Assembly: GCF_903893715.1 (NCBI RefSeq)
Contig: NZ_CAITNG010000141.1
Coordinates: 1 to 53,308, forward strand
Length of the DNA stretch: 53,308 bases
Source of the DNA: an uncultured Mucilaginibacter sp.
GTDB taxonomy: Bacteria > Bacteroidota > Bacteroidia > Sphingobacteriales > Sphingobacteriaceae
Direction: 5' to 3'
Shown piece after piece: positions 13,537 through 22,814 of this stretch (position 1 is its first letter; the number at the start of each line of letters is the position of its first letter). Under the pieces are notes generated by a model. It made no database searches and was not told where the DNA came from. It worked only from the letters and a program-made list of their open reading frames with translations. The position numbers were made by a program, and so were the translations under genes.

Positions 13537-14058
13537 TCAGTAAATTACCTTTAACGGGCTCTCCGCATTAGCGCTGCTATACCAATACTCATGTGCCGAA
13601 CCTACAAAGCCAGCCCTAACCGGATTCTCATGAATATAATCAATCTTTTGATCTATTACGGCAGCAGAATATAACACAACAGGGTAATTGCCATTCTGCC
13701 AAAACTGATGGTCTTTATTCTGAGGGTTTATCCTGCCTGCCTTTTCAAAAGCAGCAAGCATCCAATCACGGCGGCTTTCTGTCGCATTAGTCGCAATCAA
13801 CTTTGTCATTTCCTTCGATGTATAAGTTTTGAAATCGCGAAGAACATTACCAAGCGAGCCATTTTCTACATTCGCAACCATATGAATATGATTGGTCATG
13901 ATCACATAGGCGTAAATATTCAGACCTTTATTTTTCTGACAATAGGCCAGGTTTTCGATAATAAATTCGTTGTAAATTCTTCGTGTAAAAACATCTATCC
14001 AGTCCGTTACGGTTAAAGTAACAAAGAACAGTTCATCTGTAGAGGCATTGCGGGACAT
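13537..14058 (-). CDS. REP-associated tyrosine transposase (RAYT)
   Basis: The 173-residue protein is a Y1 HUH transposase of the IS200-like/RAYT group. It has FFVTLTVTDWIDVFTR near the N-terminus, the HUH metal-binding motif MTNHIHM (His57, His59) and the likely catalytic tyrosine Tyr141 in IDYIHENPVRAGFV. RAYTs are domesticated or host-maintained transposases that nick at REP hairpins. Here six hairpins of the form GCG-N4-CGC flank the gene (two beyond its 3' end, four upstream of its start), which supports the RAYT assignment rather than a plain insertion sequence. The gene appears intact. Its last codons lie only a few bases from a hairpin. Confidence 0.88.
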   Translation of the reverse strand: MSRNASTDELFFVTLTVTDWIDVFTRRIYNEFIIENLAYCQKNKGLNIYAYVIMTNHIHMVANVENGSLGNVLRDFKTYTSKEMTKLIATNATESRRDWMLAAFEKAGRINPQNKDHQFWQNGNYPVVLYSAAVIDQKIDYIHENPVRAGFVGSAHEYWYSSANAESPLKVIY

Positions 14059-14099
14059 TGGTATAAAAATACATTTTTTATTTTAAGATAAGATCGCCT

Positions 14100-14219
14100 G
14101 TTCAGGCGTCCACGCCTGAACATCTCTAACTGTGAGCGTCCACGCTCACGAAACCAATCATTCCGGCATCGCAAGCGTAGACGCTTGCAATCAAAGTCAT
14201 TCAGGCGCGGACGCCTGAA
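14100..14219. repeat. Four REP hairpins upstream of the RAYT gene
   Basis: The hairpins are: 14100-14121 (GTTCAGGCG/CGCCTGAAC, loop TCCA), 14132-14149 (GTGAGCG/CGCTCAC, loop TCCA), 14171-14188 (GCAAGCG/CGCTTGC, loop TAGA) and 14200-14219 (TTCAGGCG/CGCCTGAA, loop CGGA). The core GCG-N4-CGC is constant while outer arms differ, a BIME-like cluster. Confidence 0.75.
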
Positions 14220-14272
14220 CGGGCGGAGGAAAAGAAATAGTTTTCGCAAGCAGTTCAAGGTTTTCAAATCAA

Positions 14273-14344
14273 AAAATCATGCCCCATCGGGGCTACCTGT
14301 TTGTAAAAATATCATGAAAAACAATTTTGCCCCGTAGGGGCTAC
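14273..14344. repeat. 72-bp direct repeat, right copy
   Basis: This is the second copy of the element at 13401-13472, in the same orientation, 872 bases away start to start. Together the copies delimit the transposase-REP island. The 244 bases from here to 14588 hold no gene I can support; they are AT-rich leader sequence with a weak CATCTTTG box near 14500 for the NHL lipoprotein gene. Confidence 0.85.
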
Positions 14345-14588
14345 CCTAATTGAACTATCAATCTTATCTGCATTGTTACTTAAGCAAGGCAATATTTTTA
14401 ATGATTGCGCCGTTACATGCCCCAATAGCTGGTTATTTTATCAATAAAGGGCGAAAACGAAAGTTAAAGAACGTTAAAAAACCCGATTGATTTGAAAAAT
14501 AATGCATCTTTGCCTCAGGTAAAAAACCAGCTAAAAATATTGATAGCACTAAACACATTAATTTTATAAACCTTCACAAACAGATACG

Positions 14589-15932
14589 TTGAAAAAGACC
14601 TTACCATCACTGTTCATAGCCCTAATATTGTTCGCGAGTTGTAAAAAATCATCCACAACCGACCCAACCGCGCCCACAGTAACTACAAGCGGTATAACTG
14701 TAACCAGCTCTGCCACGGTTACGGGCGGTGGCGACATAACAGCAGATGGTGGTGGCACCGTTATGGCCGAAGGCCTTATTTGGAGCACCACGCCAAACCT
14801 CAGCACCGCGTTAAGTACAAAAACCAACGATGGCGTTACCGATGGCATCTTTACAAGTACCATTACCGGCTTAAGCCCGCACGTTACATACTATGCGGTA
14901 GCTTATGTAACAACCAACGGAGGTACAGCTTATGGTAACATGGTAAGTTTCACCACATCAGGCTTGGTGAGTACCTTTGCAGGAAGTGGTGCTATTGGTT
15001 TTTTAAACGGGCAAGGCACAGCGGCAACGTTCTTCTATCCCTACTCGGTAGCCGCCGATGCAAACGGCAATATTTACGTGGCCGATTTAAGTAACAACGC
15101 CATCCGTAAAATAACCTCAGCTGGTTTGGTAAGCACGCTGGCAGGCAACGGCACCGCCGGTTTTGTAAACGGGCAAGGTACAGCCGCTTCGTTTAATTAT
15201 CCGTACGGACTGGCAGTTGATGCCAATGGCAATGTTTACGTGGCCGATTTAGGCAATCAGGCTATCCGGAAAATAACCCCCGCAGGTTTGGTAACCACGC
15301 TGGCAGGCAGCGGTAGCGCCGGTTATGCCGATGGACAGGGCACTGCGGCATCATTTAATAACCCGACAGGTTTGGCGGTTGACGCCAACTACAACGTTTA
15401 CGTAGCCGATATAAAAAACAACGCGATCCGAAAAATAACACCTGCCGGCTTGGTGAGCACATTGGCAGGCAGTACCGCTTTTGGTTTTGTAAATGGGCAA
15501 GGCACAGCCGCTACCTTTTTTAACCCTACCGACGTAGCTGTTGATGCCAATGGTAACGTTTATGTAGCCGATTTAGGTAATCAGGCTATCCGTAAAATAA
15601 CCTCAGCAGGAGTAGTAAGTACACTGGCAGGCAGCGGAAACGCAGGCGCTTTAGACGGGCAAGGCACAGCAGCCTCGTTTTATGGCCCAAGTAGTGTAGC
15701 GGTTGATGCCAATGGCAATGTGTACGTAGCCGATAAACAAAACAACAGTATCCGCAAAATAACGCCGGCTGGTTTGGTAAGTACGCTGGCGGGTGCAGGT
15801 GCGCAAGGCGCGTTAAACGGTTCATCGGCATCTGCCTCGTTCAGGTATCCAACAGGCGTGGCAGTAGATGCCAATACCAATGTTTATGTAGCCGATTCAA
15901 ACAATAACCTTATCCGCAAAATAACGCAATAG
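14589..15932 (+). CDS. NHL-repeat surface lipoprotein
   Basis: The 447-residue lipoprotein starts at a TTG, which gives the ideal signal MKKTLPSLFIALILFASC with the lipobox Cys at 18; no ATG is available in frame nearby. A fibronectin-III-like/Ig-like domain follows (about 30-125, ITGLSPHVTYYAVAYVTTNGG). From about 130 to the end there are six NHL repeats of roughly 53 residues, each with a VAVDANGNVYVADLGNQAIR-like strand set and a TLAGSG-NGQGTAASF linker. These should form a six-bladed beta-propeller exposed at the cell surface. NHL propellers usually bind ligands or proteins; no catalytic site is visible. It is probably monocistronic and is followed by a strong hairpin. Confidence 0.85.
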   Translation: MKKTLPSLFIALILFASCKKSSTTDPTAPTVTTSGITVTSSATVTGGGDITADGGGTVMAEGLIWSTTPNLSTALSTKTNDGVTDGIFTSTITGLSPHVTYYAVAYVTTNGGTAYGNMVSFTTSGLVSTFAGSGAIGFLNGQGTAATFFYPYSVAADANGNIYVADLSNNAIRKITSAGLVSTLAGNGTAGFVNGQGTAASFNYPYGLAVDANGNVYVADLGNQAIRKITPAGLVTTLAGSGSAGYADGQGTAASFNNPTGLAVDANYNVYVADIKNNAIRKITPAGLVSTLAGSTAFGFVNGQGTAATFFNPTDVAVDANGNVYVADLGNQAIRKITSAGVVSTLAGSGNAGALDGQGTAASFYGPSSVAVDANGNVYVADKQNNSIRKITPAGLVSTLAGAGAQGALNGSSASASFRYPTGVAVDANTNVYVADSNNNLIRKITQ

Positions 15933-15947
15933 GGGCAAAGGCCCATT

Positions 15948-15986
15948 ACCTGCTGTTTAAAACCGCTCACATTTTAAACGGCAGGT
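15948..15986 (+). terminator. Long hairpin after the NHL lipoprotein gene
   Basis: ACCTGCTGTTTAAAA pairs with TTTTAAACGGCAGGT (15 pairs, one G-T) around a 9-base loop, 16 bases after the stop codon. TTATACC follows, so the U-tract is weak, but the hairpin is a likely transcript end. Confidence 0.6.
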
Positions 15987-16049
15987 TTATACCCTAATGC
16001 TGAGGTGCTGCGCATACGGCCCTCATTTCTTTCTTATCCCAACATTCAT

Positions 16050-16057
16050 TAAGTTTG
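16050..16057 (+). promoter_or_regulatory. TAnnTTTG -7 box
   Basis: TAAGTTTG matches the Bacteroidota -7 consensus exactly and lies 18 bases before the ATG of the lipoprotein gene at 16076. Confidence 0.5.
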
Positions 16058-16075
16058 GATAACATCTAATCACAA

Positions 16076-16771
16076 ATGCGTAAACTGATTTTTGGCATCC
16101 TTTTTATCGCCGCTTGTTCGCCCGGCAAAAAGCAGACCGCGACTGGCGATACTATTTTTATCTACCGCGAAAAAACAAAAGACCATTACTATAAAGTCTA
16201 CATCGACCCAAACAAACAATCAGCCGACCGCCAACACCTTTTGGATTTTCAATTCGATAAAGAAGAGCAAAAGGAAATAACAGAAGACTATGTAAACATT
16301 AAACGTGAATTTTGTACACCTCTAAAAAAGTACGACTTATCAAACTTGCCAAGCGAGTGGCTACCCCTGGTCTTGCACAAAGGCAAATACTACATCTATT
16401 ATCCTTCCGATTACGGTTGCACCGGCCGAACGACCATTACCGATACGATGATGATTTACAGGGGATTTGAGATATTTCAAAATCCCTTGTTGTTGACTAA
16501 TAAAATTAACATTCACAAATATCAGTTGAAGATAGCCGGACGGTATCCGAACGAGAAAGACAAACAATTAACCATTTACATCATCGACGATAAAAAGAAA
16601 GTAGCCGTTTGGGAAGATATGTCGCAACCTATGGCCAGCCGCTATGGCTTATACGTAGCGCGCGAAGGCGCAGCCAGTTTCGATATGGTAGTCAACAGGT
16701 GCGAACAGAATAAGGTGATGGAATATCAATTCGATAAGGTGGATTATGCGGGTCTTATTAAGGGGAAATAA
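16076..16771 (+). CDS. Hypothetical lipoprotein
   Basis: The 231-residue product has a short lipoprotein signal (MRKLIFGILFIAACSPG, lipobox Cys at 14). The mature part is rich in charged and aromatic residues (YREKTKDHYYKVYIDPNKQ, LVLHKGKYYIYYPSDYG) and looks like a soluble beta-rich domain on the envelope. I do not recognise a named family. Two cysteines (in REFCTPLKK and DYGCTGRT) could form a disulfide. It has its own -7 box and no evident operon partner. Bacteroidota genomes hold many such solitary lipoproteins, so the role is open. Confidence 0.7.
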   Translation: MRKLIFGILFIAACSPGKKQTATGDTIFIYREKTKDHYYKVYIDPNKQSADRQHLLDFQFDKEEQKEITEDYVNIKREFCTPLKKYDLSNLPSEWLPLVLHKGKYYIYYPSDYGCTGRTTITDTMMIYRGFEIFQNPLLLTNKINIHKYQLKIAGRYPNEKDKQLTIYIIDDKKKVAVWEDMSQPMASRYGLYVAREGAASFDMVVNRCEQNKVMEYQFDKVDYAGLIKGK

Positions 16772-16894
16772 ACGGCAGAAAATCAAGTCGGCACCACTTT
16801 TTTGGGCACATAACCTGAACGTACAAGGTAATTTCTGGTCAAATTGTATTGCAATTTAGCGTTGTTTTTGTATGTTCAACCCAAAAATACTTAA

Positions 16895-17686
16895 ATGATA
16901 TGTACCCGTTTCGGTGCGGTTTGTAGCAATATCCGGCGACTGCTCACTATCGCAGGTTTTACTCTTATTGTCCTTCTTTCCGCCTGTGCTGGCCATAACA
17001 AGGGCGTTCCGCTCGAGAGTGGCCCGGCTCCCATACTCTTGTTTAACGGCGCCGGAACTTCCCCTAACGATGTTACGGCAGTCGAAACAATCCTCGATAG
17101 CTTACGCCTCAGTTATTCTACCATCAATTCTTCGGAACTGAACAGGATGGGTCGTGCGCGGATGATGAAATACCGCCTGCTGATTATGCCCGGAGGGGAT
17201 TTTATTGATATAGGCAAAAGCCTCGATACTGTTACCGCCACTAACGTACGCTATGCGGTGCAGCATGGCTTGAATTACCTCGGCATTTGCGCGGGAGCTT
17301 TCCTGGCGGGCCATTTGGCGCGTTACAACTGTTTCAATCTCACTTCCGGCGTAACTTTCGGCTTTTACTCAGCCGAAAGCAAGGGCATACGGAAAGCAGC
17401 GCTGGCAATTACCAGCCTCGGAGCGCCAACACTCGATCAGTATTGGGAAGACGGCCCGCAGCTTTCGGGCTGGGGTGCTGTTGTAGCTAAATATCCCGAC
17501 GGTACACCGGCAGTTGCAGAAGGAAAATGCGGTAGCGGCTTTGTGCTTCTCACAGGTTTCCATGCCGAGGCCCCGGAAGGGTGGCGGGGCGGTATGGTTT
17601 TTAAAACTCCGGCAGACGTTGATCATGCTTATACGGCCATGCTTATTCAAGCCACGCTGCAGGGCGTATCTTTATCACATTATTAA
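16895..17686 (+). CDS. Lipoprotein with BPL-N / GATase1-like domain
   Basis: The 263-residue protein carries a lipobox (LLSAC, Cys at about 31) after a long hydrophobic segment. It then has a class I glutamine-amidotransferase-like fold of the type found at the N-terminus of some biotin-protein ligases (BPL_N). Visible motifs are ILLFNGAGTSPNDV, RLLIMPGGDFIDIG, the nucleophile elbow LGICAGAFLAGH and, near the end, LLTGFHAEAPEGWRGG with a possible catalytic His. This domain occurs as a secreted or lipid-anchored stand-alone protein in Bacteroidota, with no proven reaction. It should lie in the periplasm. The neighbour downstream is convergent. Confidence 0.75.
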   Translation: MICTRFGAVCSNIRRLLTIAGFTLIVLLSACAGHNKGVPLESGPAPILLFNGAGTSPNDVTAVETILDSLRLSYSTINSSELNRMGRARMMKYRLLIMPGGDFIDIGKSLDTVTATNVRYAVQHGLNYLGICAGAFLAGHLARYNCFNLTSGVTFGFYSAESKGIRKAALAITSLGAPTLDQYWEDGPQLSGWGAVVAKYPDGTPAVAEGKCGSGFVLLTGFHAEAPEGWRGGMVFKTPADVDHAYTAMLIQATLQGVSLSHY

Positions 17687-17763
17687 TCCCAAGCCCGCTG
17701 TTCGATTTCTCTGACTTCGAACCAATATGCCTGTATTCTCCGACTACAGAACCGAAAAACTCA

Positions 17764-18204
17764 TCAATCCACCCCGCCATGGCTCACCACCACATCCTTC
17801 TTACTCACCTTATCAGCTACCACCGTAACCGGGCAAATATGCCCCTCGCCATCAAAATCATTGGCGTATAGCAGCCCGCTTTCCTGCACAAAAACCGAGT
17901 AGCTGCCTTCGGGCAGGGCAATGGCGTATTCGCCTTTATCGTTACTTTGCGTTTTGGCAACCATTTGCGTTTGTATGGTATTGTAAAAATTGGTAACGCC
18001 GCCAACCTGTTTCAGGGTGGTGAGCTGGTACACCAACACCGTGCGGCTAACGGCTGCGCCTTTGCCGGGTTTGCGGCCGGGCACGGGCATCTGGTCGCCT
18101 TTTTGCAGATAAATTTTGCCGCTTATGCCCTGTTTAACAGGCGCGTCTTGCCGGGCGCTTGCGCCAAGCCACAGCATACAGAACAGAAAAACTAAACCTT
18201 TCAT
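17764..18204 (-). CDS. Secreted protein with carboxypeptidase-regulatory-like domain
   Basis: The 146-residue product begins with a signal peptide (MKGLVFLFCMLWLGASA). The rest resembles a carboxypeptidase regulatory-like (Ig-type beta-sandwich) domain: ISGKIYLQKGDQMPVPG, a long insertion, then TQSNDKGEYAIALPEGSYSVFV and ITVVAD-like end strands. Such domains bind sugars or metal in other proteins or act as structural modules of surface proteins. No catalytic residues are visible. The gene is divergent from the subtilase gene, with 65 bases between the start codons, so the promoters must overlap closely. Confidence 0.65.
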   Translation of the reverse strand: MKGLVFLFCMLWLGASARQDAPVKQGISGKIYLQKGDQMPVPGRKPGKGAAVSRTVLVYQLTTLKQVGGVTNFYNTIQTQMVAKTQSNDKGEYAIALPEGSYSVFVQESGLLYANDFDGEGHICPVTVVADKVSKKDVVVSHGGVD

Positions 18205-18269
18205 ACCTTTTTTAAACGTGTTTCGTTTACTAATAGTCTTTATTGGTATATTACCCCATTGTAGTTTAT

Positions 18270-21200
18270 ATGAAGAGACTTTACCCCGCGTTATACCTTA
18301 CGTTTTTACTTGTTTTTTTTGCGCTCGGGGCAAAATCTCAGGCTTTACCTGTAAGCGCGGCTCAAATTAAGCAATTATCAGATATTTCCCTAAAGGCCGA
18401 TACCCAATACCGCAACAACCGCACGCAATTAATGGCGCTGGCCGCGCAAAAAGGCTGGGCGTTTTATAAAGTGTCTAAAGCAGGGCAGGTGGTATCGCTG
18501 CAGGGCGTAACCAGATCGGGTTTCCCTATCTATGCCAAAACGGTTAATAATATTATTTCAGCAGCAACCACGCATACCAATACCGTGCAGCCGGGCGGCA
18601 CATTGGGGTTAAATTTAAGCGGTTACAGCAGTTCTATGGCCAATAAACTCGCCATTTGGGATGGCGCCGCCGTGTACGCCGGCCATCAGGAATTTACCGG
18701 CAAAAACGTGCAAAGTAAAGACGGCACCCTCAACTACATTGATCACAGCACCCACGTAGCCGGCACCATGATAGCCGCCGGGATATACGCTCCTGCAAAA
18801 GGTATGTCGCCGGGTGCCACCACCCTCGCATCCTACGATTTCAACAACGACATCGCCGAAATGGCCGCCGCAGCAAGCGGCTTGCTCATCTCCAACCACT
18901 CGTACGACCATGGCGGCGGCTGGTATTATAACGATACCCAAACCCGATGGGAGTGGGAGGGCCTTCCCGGCGATACAGTTGATTACCAGTTCGGCTTTTA
19001 CGACCAGCTCGCCCAGTCGTACGACCAGATAGCCTACAGCGCGCCCAACTACCTCATGGTGTTCGCGGCCGGCAATCATCGCGGCGAAACAGGTCCTGCC
19101 GTAGGCGCTACCTATTGGGGCTATCAAAGCCGGACAAATTCCACCATCGTCAACAAAGGCGCGCGCCCGGCAAACCTTAGCTCCAACGCGGGGTACGATG
19201 TGATAGACGCCAGCAATACCGCCAAAAATATCCTCACTGTCGGGGCTGTCAACCCGCTGCCTTACGGGCCCAATAGCGGTAGCGATGTCAGTATCGCCTA
19301 CTTCAGCAGCTTTGGCCCCACGGATGATGGCCGTATCAAACCCGATATCTGCGGCAACGGGGTAAACGTTTTATCCAGCGGAAGCAGCGCGCCCGATGCC
19401 TATTTGGTGCTGTCGGGTACCTCCATGTCAACGCCCAATATCAGCGGTTCGCTATACCTTTTGCAGGAATATTATGCCCAAAAAAATTCGGGCAGCTTTA
19501 TGCGCGCCGCCACGCTCAAAGGGCTGGCCTGCCATACCGCGCTCGATGCCGGTAACCCCGGGCCGGATTATATTTACGGCTGGGGCCTGCTCGATATGGC
19601 CAAAGCCGCACAGGCCATTACCGACAACGGCACCAAAAGCCTCATCACCGAAAAAACGCTTGCTCAGGGCCAAACCCAAACGTTTAACGTGGTGGCGTCG
19701 GGTAATGGTCCGCTTATTGCGAGCATATCCTGGACCGACCCTGCCGGTACGCCCTTCGCCACCGATACCATCAACGACCGCCAGCCCAAACTGGTAAACG
19801 ACCTCGACATCCGCGTAAGCGACGGCACCACCACCTTTAAACCCTGGGTGCTCGACCCGAACAACCCCGGCGCCAGCGCCACCACCGGCGATAACATTCG
19901 CGACAATATTGAGCAGGTGTACATCGCAGGCGCGGTTCCGGGCCGAAGCTATACCATTACGGTAACCCACAAAGGTACCCTGCAAAGCGGCAGCCAGGCT
20001 TTTTCGCTCATCGTTACCGGGATAGGCGGCACGGCTTATTGCGCGTCGGGCCCAACATCCAGCGCCGATTCACGCATCAACAACTTTACGCTATCAAACA
20101 TCAACAATACCCCCGGTCCGGGCTGCACCGCCTATTCCGACTATACCAACCTCACCGCCACACTCGAGCAAGGCAAAACCTACGCTTTGAGCCTCACTGC
20201 CGGTACTTGCGGTGCCAATTTTAATAAGATAGCCAAGGTTTATATCGACTATAACGGCAACGGCGTTTTCGATGCCAACGAACTGGTGGCCACATCCAAC
20301 GTTATCTCCGCCACGGGCACGTATACAACCAACATAACCATACCTGCAACCGTTGTGCCGGGCAATTATAGTTTGATGCGTGTTGTCCTCTCCGAAACCA
20401 CCGACCCCAGCACCATCAGCCCCTGCGGTTCCTACGCCAAAGGCGAAACACAGGACTACCGGGTAAACTTTGTAAAATCTAGCATCGATGTAGGTGCAAC
20501 GGCCATTAACAGCCCCGCGGCAAGCGGCACCTGCCCCTCGGCAACAGCAAGCGTGTCCGTGCACATCAAAAACTTCGGGAGCGCATCAGTCAGCAGTATC
20601 CCGCTCACGGTAACCATAACTGCCGCAGGTTCGGGCACGGTTACTACGCTTAACGAGACCTACCCCGGCACCCTGGCGCCCTTAGCCGAAGACGATTACA
20701 TTTTTGCAGGTACTTTTAGTGCCCTTGCGGGGAACAGTTATACCATAACTGCCACCACTAACCTCGCCGGCGATATCATCACCACCAATAATCAGGTTAC
20801 TTCCACCGCGCTCATCAATACCTCGCCATCGCCTGCTAACCTGTCGGCCTATTTTTGCAATGCCGATACCACCTACAACCTCAATGCCACAGGCAGCGGT
20901 ACGGTATTCTGGTACAAAAACATCGGCGAGGCCTTGCCTTTCACCTTCGGCTCAAGCCCCATAACCAAAACAGCCCCGGTAAACAATACCTATTACGCCG
21001 CCCTCAACGATTTTAGCGGAAACATCGGCCCCGCCACAAAAAATGTATTTGCGGCAGGAGGCTATAACCAGTTTACGCCATCGGTAAACGTGTATACCAA
21101 AGTGCCTTTGGTGATAGAAAGCGCGCGACTTTACATCGGTAATTCCGGCCAAATCACTTTTACGGTAACCAACACCGATGGTCTGCCGGTATCAAGCACC

Positions 21201-22019
21201 ACCATCGATGCCATAGCCACCCGCACCACGCCCGCCGCAGGCGCCCAAGCCGACGACCCGCTTGACCAAGGCAAAGTATATCCCCTCAACCTCACCCTGC
21301 CCACTGCAGGAGCGTACACCATCGCCATATCTTATGCTGATGTGGCCACCATATACCGCAACAACGGCGGGGTAACGGGCTATCCTTTTAGTTTGGATGG
21401 CTTGTTCAATATCACCAACAACACAGCCACCAACCCGCCCGATACCACCTATTACCGCAACTTTTACTATTATTTTTATAACATGCATGTGCGCAGCCTC
21501 GGCTGCCCGTCGCCAACGCCAAGGGTGGCGGTGACTGTAACCAAACCCTTCATCACGCAAAACGGATTAACGCTGTCGTCAAACTATACGGCCAATAACC
21601 AGTGGTATTTAAACGGCGTGCTTATCCCCGGTGCCACCGGGCAAAACTATACGCCCTTGCGCAGCGGCATCTACAATGTGTACGTCACCTCATCAAGCGG
21701 TTGCGTTTCCCAATCCGATGGCTTTAGTTTTGTGCTCCCCGTTTCGGGCAGTAGTTTAGGTTCCGATATTTCGCTGGCCATATTCCCAGTACCGGCCGCC
21801 AACCAGTTGAACGTCGCCTTTAACGCGTTAAAAAACGAAGCCTTATCAGTATCTATCCTCAATGCCCTCGGTCAACACGTGTACGATGATACCCGGCAGT
21901 TAACCGCCGGTCCCTTCAACACCATCATCAACACCTCCACCATCGCCGATGGCGTCTACTTCATCAAATTGAAGATCGACGATAAGATTTATACGAAAGA
22001 GATTACTGTGCTGAAATAG
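18270..22019 (+). CDS. T9SS-secreted subtilisin-like serine protease
   Basis: The 1249-residue precursor has a signal peptide (MKRLYPALYLTFLLVFFALG) and a subtilisin S8 domain with Asp131 (LAIWDGA), His162 (DHSTHVAGT) and Ser385 (SGTSMSTP), all intact. A beta-sandwich P-like domain follows (about 465-585). Then comes a GEVED domain (about 590-745, YIDYNGNGVFDANEL and GETQDYRV), CARDB/Ig-like domains, and a type A T9SS sorting domain (last 85 residues: AIFPVPAANQLNV, NALGQHVYD, GVYFIKLKID). It should be exported by Sec and T9SS and act outside the cell on proteins. The ATG at 18270 is chosen because it begins the signal peptide directly; the frame's upstream GTG does not. Confidence 0.92.
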   Translation: MKRLYPALYLTFLLVFFALGAKSQALPVSAAQIKQLSDISLKADTQYRNNRTQLMALAAQKGWAFYKVSKAGQVVSLQGVTRSGFPIYAKTVNNIISAATTHTNTVQPGGTLGLNLSGYSSSMANKLAIWDGAAVYAGHQEFTGKNVQSKDGTLNYIDHSTHVAGTMIAAGIYAPAKGMSPGATTLASYDFNNDIAEMAAAASGLLISNHSYDHGGGWYYNDTQTRWEWEGLPGDTVDYQFGFYDQLAQSYDQIAYSAPNYLMVFAAGNHRGETGPAVGATYWGYQSRTNSTIVNKGARPANLSSNAGYDVIDASNTAKNILTVGAVNPLPYGPNSGSDVSIAYFSSFGPTDDGRIKPDICGNGVNVLSSGSSAPDAYLVLSGTSMSTPNISGSLYLLQEYYAQKNSGSFMRAATLKGLACHTALDAGNPGPDYIYGWGLLDMAKAAQAITDNGTKSLITEKTLAQGQTQTFNVVASGNGPLIASISWTDPAGTPFATDTINDRQPKLVNDLDIRVSDGTTTFKPWVLDPNNPGASATTGDNIRDNIEQVYIAGAVPGRSYTITVTHKGTLQSGSQAFSLIVTGIGGTAYCASGPTSSADSRINNFTLSNINNTPGPGCTAYSDYTNLTATLEQGKTYALSLTAGTCGANFNKIAKVYIDYNGNGVFDANELVATSNVISATGTYTTNITIPATVVPGNYSLMRVVLSETTDPSTISPCGSYAKGETQDYRVNFVKSSIDVGATAINSPAASGTCPSATASVSVHIKNFGSASVSSIPLTVTITAAGSGTVTTLNETYPGTLAPLAEDDYIFAGTFSALAGNSYTITATTNLAGDIITTNNQVTSTALINTSPSPANLSAYFCNADTTYNLNATGSGTVFWYKNIGEALPFTFGSSPITKTAPVNNTYYAALNDFSGNIGPATKNVFAAGGYNQFTPSVNVYTKVPLVIESARLYIGNSGQITFTVTNTDGLPVSSTTIDAIATRTTPAAGAQADDPLDQGKVYPLNLTLPTAGAYTIAISYADVATIYRNNGGVTGYPFSLDGLFNITNNTATNPPDTTYYRNFYYYFYNMHVRSLGCPSPTPRVAVTVTKPFITQNGLTLSSNYTANNQWYLNGVLIPGATGQNYTPLRSGIYNVYVTSSSGCVSQSDGFSFVLPVSGSSLGSDISLAIFPVPAANQLNVAFNALKNEALSVSILNALGQHVYDDTRQLTAGPFNTIINTSTIADGVYFIKLKIDDKIYTKEITVLK

Positions 22020-22092
22020 TGAATGGTGAGTAGTCAGTGGTGAGTAGTCAAAAAAACATTCATCACTCACTATTCACCACTCACCAACTCAC
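22020..22092. repeat. Inverted word element (GGTGAGTAGTC type)
   Basis: Left arm: GTGAATGGTGAGTAGTC and GTGGTGAGTAGTC in tandem. Right arm after a run of A: CATCACTCAC, TATTCACCACTCACC, the reverse complement of the same words. It fills the gap between convergent stop codons and can fold into an imperfect hairpin, so it may also end transcription. Confidence 0.6.
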
Positions 22093-22584
22093 TTAAAAAA
22101 TATACTTCAATCCCACTGCCGGTGCCAAATCAAAAAACGGCCCGGTAGCCAGTTCCAGCCGTGGGTTAAGGTCCAGGCTAATAGCTAATGGCGCATTGGG
22201 TATCCTGTATTCCAAACCCAGCACCGCATCAGCACCCAGTAGCAGGGTATTGCTGTTAAAATTTTGGTTGCCGCCACTGTAGGTTTGGTATTCACCATTT
22301 ATTGAGCCCAAGTGCGCGCCAATACCGTAGTACAGTTTAAGGTCGCTAACGCCAAAGGCTTCCTGGTTTTTCTCATACAGGCCGGTCAATACAATACCAT
22401 GCGAACGGAAGCCCAGTACCCCTTCCAGCGAGATGTCTTTTTGCGTAAAGTATTTTATCGATATACCGTTTTCATACCCGCCAAATTTTGCGCCGATGGC
22501 AGTTTGGTAGTCCTGCGCTTTTAATGATAATGCAGTAGATAAGAGGGAAATAACAATCAATACAGATAATAAGGTCTTTTTCAT
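22093..22584 (-). CDS. Putative outer-membrane beta-barrel protein
   Basis: The 163-residue product has a signal peptide (MKKTLLSVLIVISLLSTALS, cleavage after LKA) and a mature part of alternating strands typical of a small eight-stranded barrel: TAIGAKFGGYENGISIKYF, GVLGFRSHGIVLTGLYE, LKLYYGIGAHLG, LLGADAVLGLEYRI, AISLDLNPRLEL. It ends in VGLKYIF with the terminal Phe common to outer-membrane proteins. The ATG at 22584 is preferred to the upstream start because it opens the signal peptide. No function can be assigned. Confidence 0.65.
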   Translation of the reverse strand: MKKTLLSVLIVISLLSTALSLKAQDYQTAIGAKFGGYENGISIKYFTQKDISLEGVLGFRSHGIVLTGLYEKNQEAFGVSDLKLYYGIGAHLGSINGEYQTYSGGNQNFNSNTLLLGADAVLGLEYRIPNAPLAISLDLNPRLELATGPFFDLAPAVGLKYIF

Positions 22585-22690
22585 AGGGTGTGTTTTTTTT
22601 ACAGCTGCATTTAACAATTTTTATGCCACTCGCTAAAAAACGGTAATATCGGCCACAAATTATGTGGTTTTTTGCGTGCGGATAAAAAAA

Positions 22691-22710
22691 TTACTATTCA
22701 TGCATAGTAA
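22691..22710. promoter_or_regulatory. MarR-type operator upstream of the acyl-CoA synthetase gene
   Basis: TTACTATTCATGCATAGTAA is a near-perfect 20-bp palindrome (8 of 10 positions pair). It lies immediately upstream of the -33 region of the promoter whose -7 box is at 22738. Three related sites lie at 26318, 26355 and 40628. Confidence 0.65.
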
Positions 22711-22737
22711 TTTTAATTTATCAGGTAATAAATTTTG

Positions 22738-22745
22738 TATATTTG
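22738..22745 (+). promoter_or_regulatory. TAnnTTTG -7 box of the acyl-CoA synthetase gene
   Basis: TATATTTG is a perfect match, 28 bases downstream of the palindromic operator and 69 bases before the ATG at 22815. Confidence 0.5.
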
Positions 22746-22814
22746 GGTTATGAGGTGTTAAGCCAAACCAATTTTTTGTTAACCTTGTTTTTTTGATTTA
22801 TAATACTTGCTGCA

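Noticed and set aside
14013..14267. 84-codon minus-strand frame, rich in Arg
   Set aside because: It is a reading through the REP hairpins upstream of the transposase gene.
13401..14344. CRISPR array
   Set aside because: The repeats are palindromic with varying arms, irregular spacing and a transposase between them, with no cas genes.
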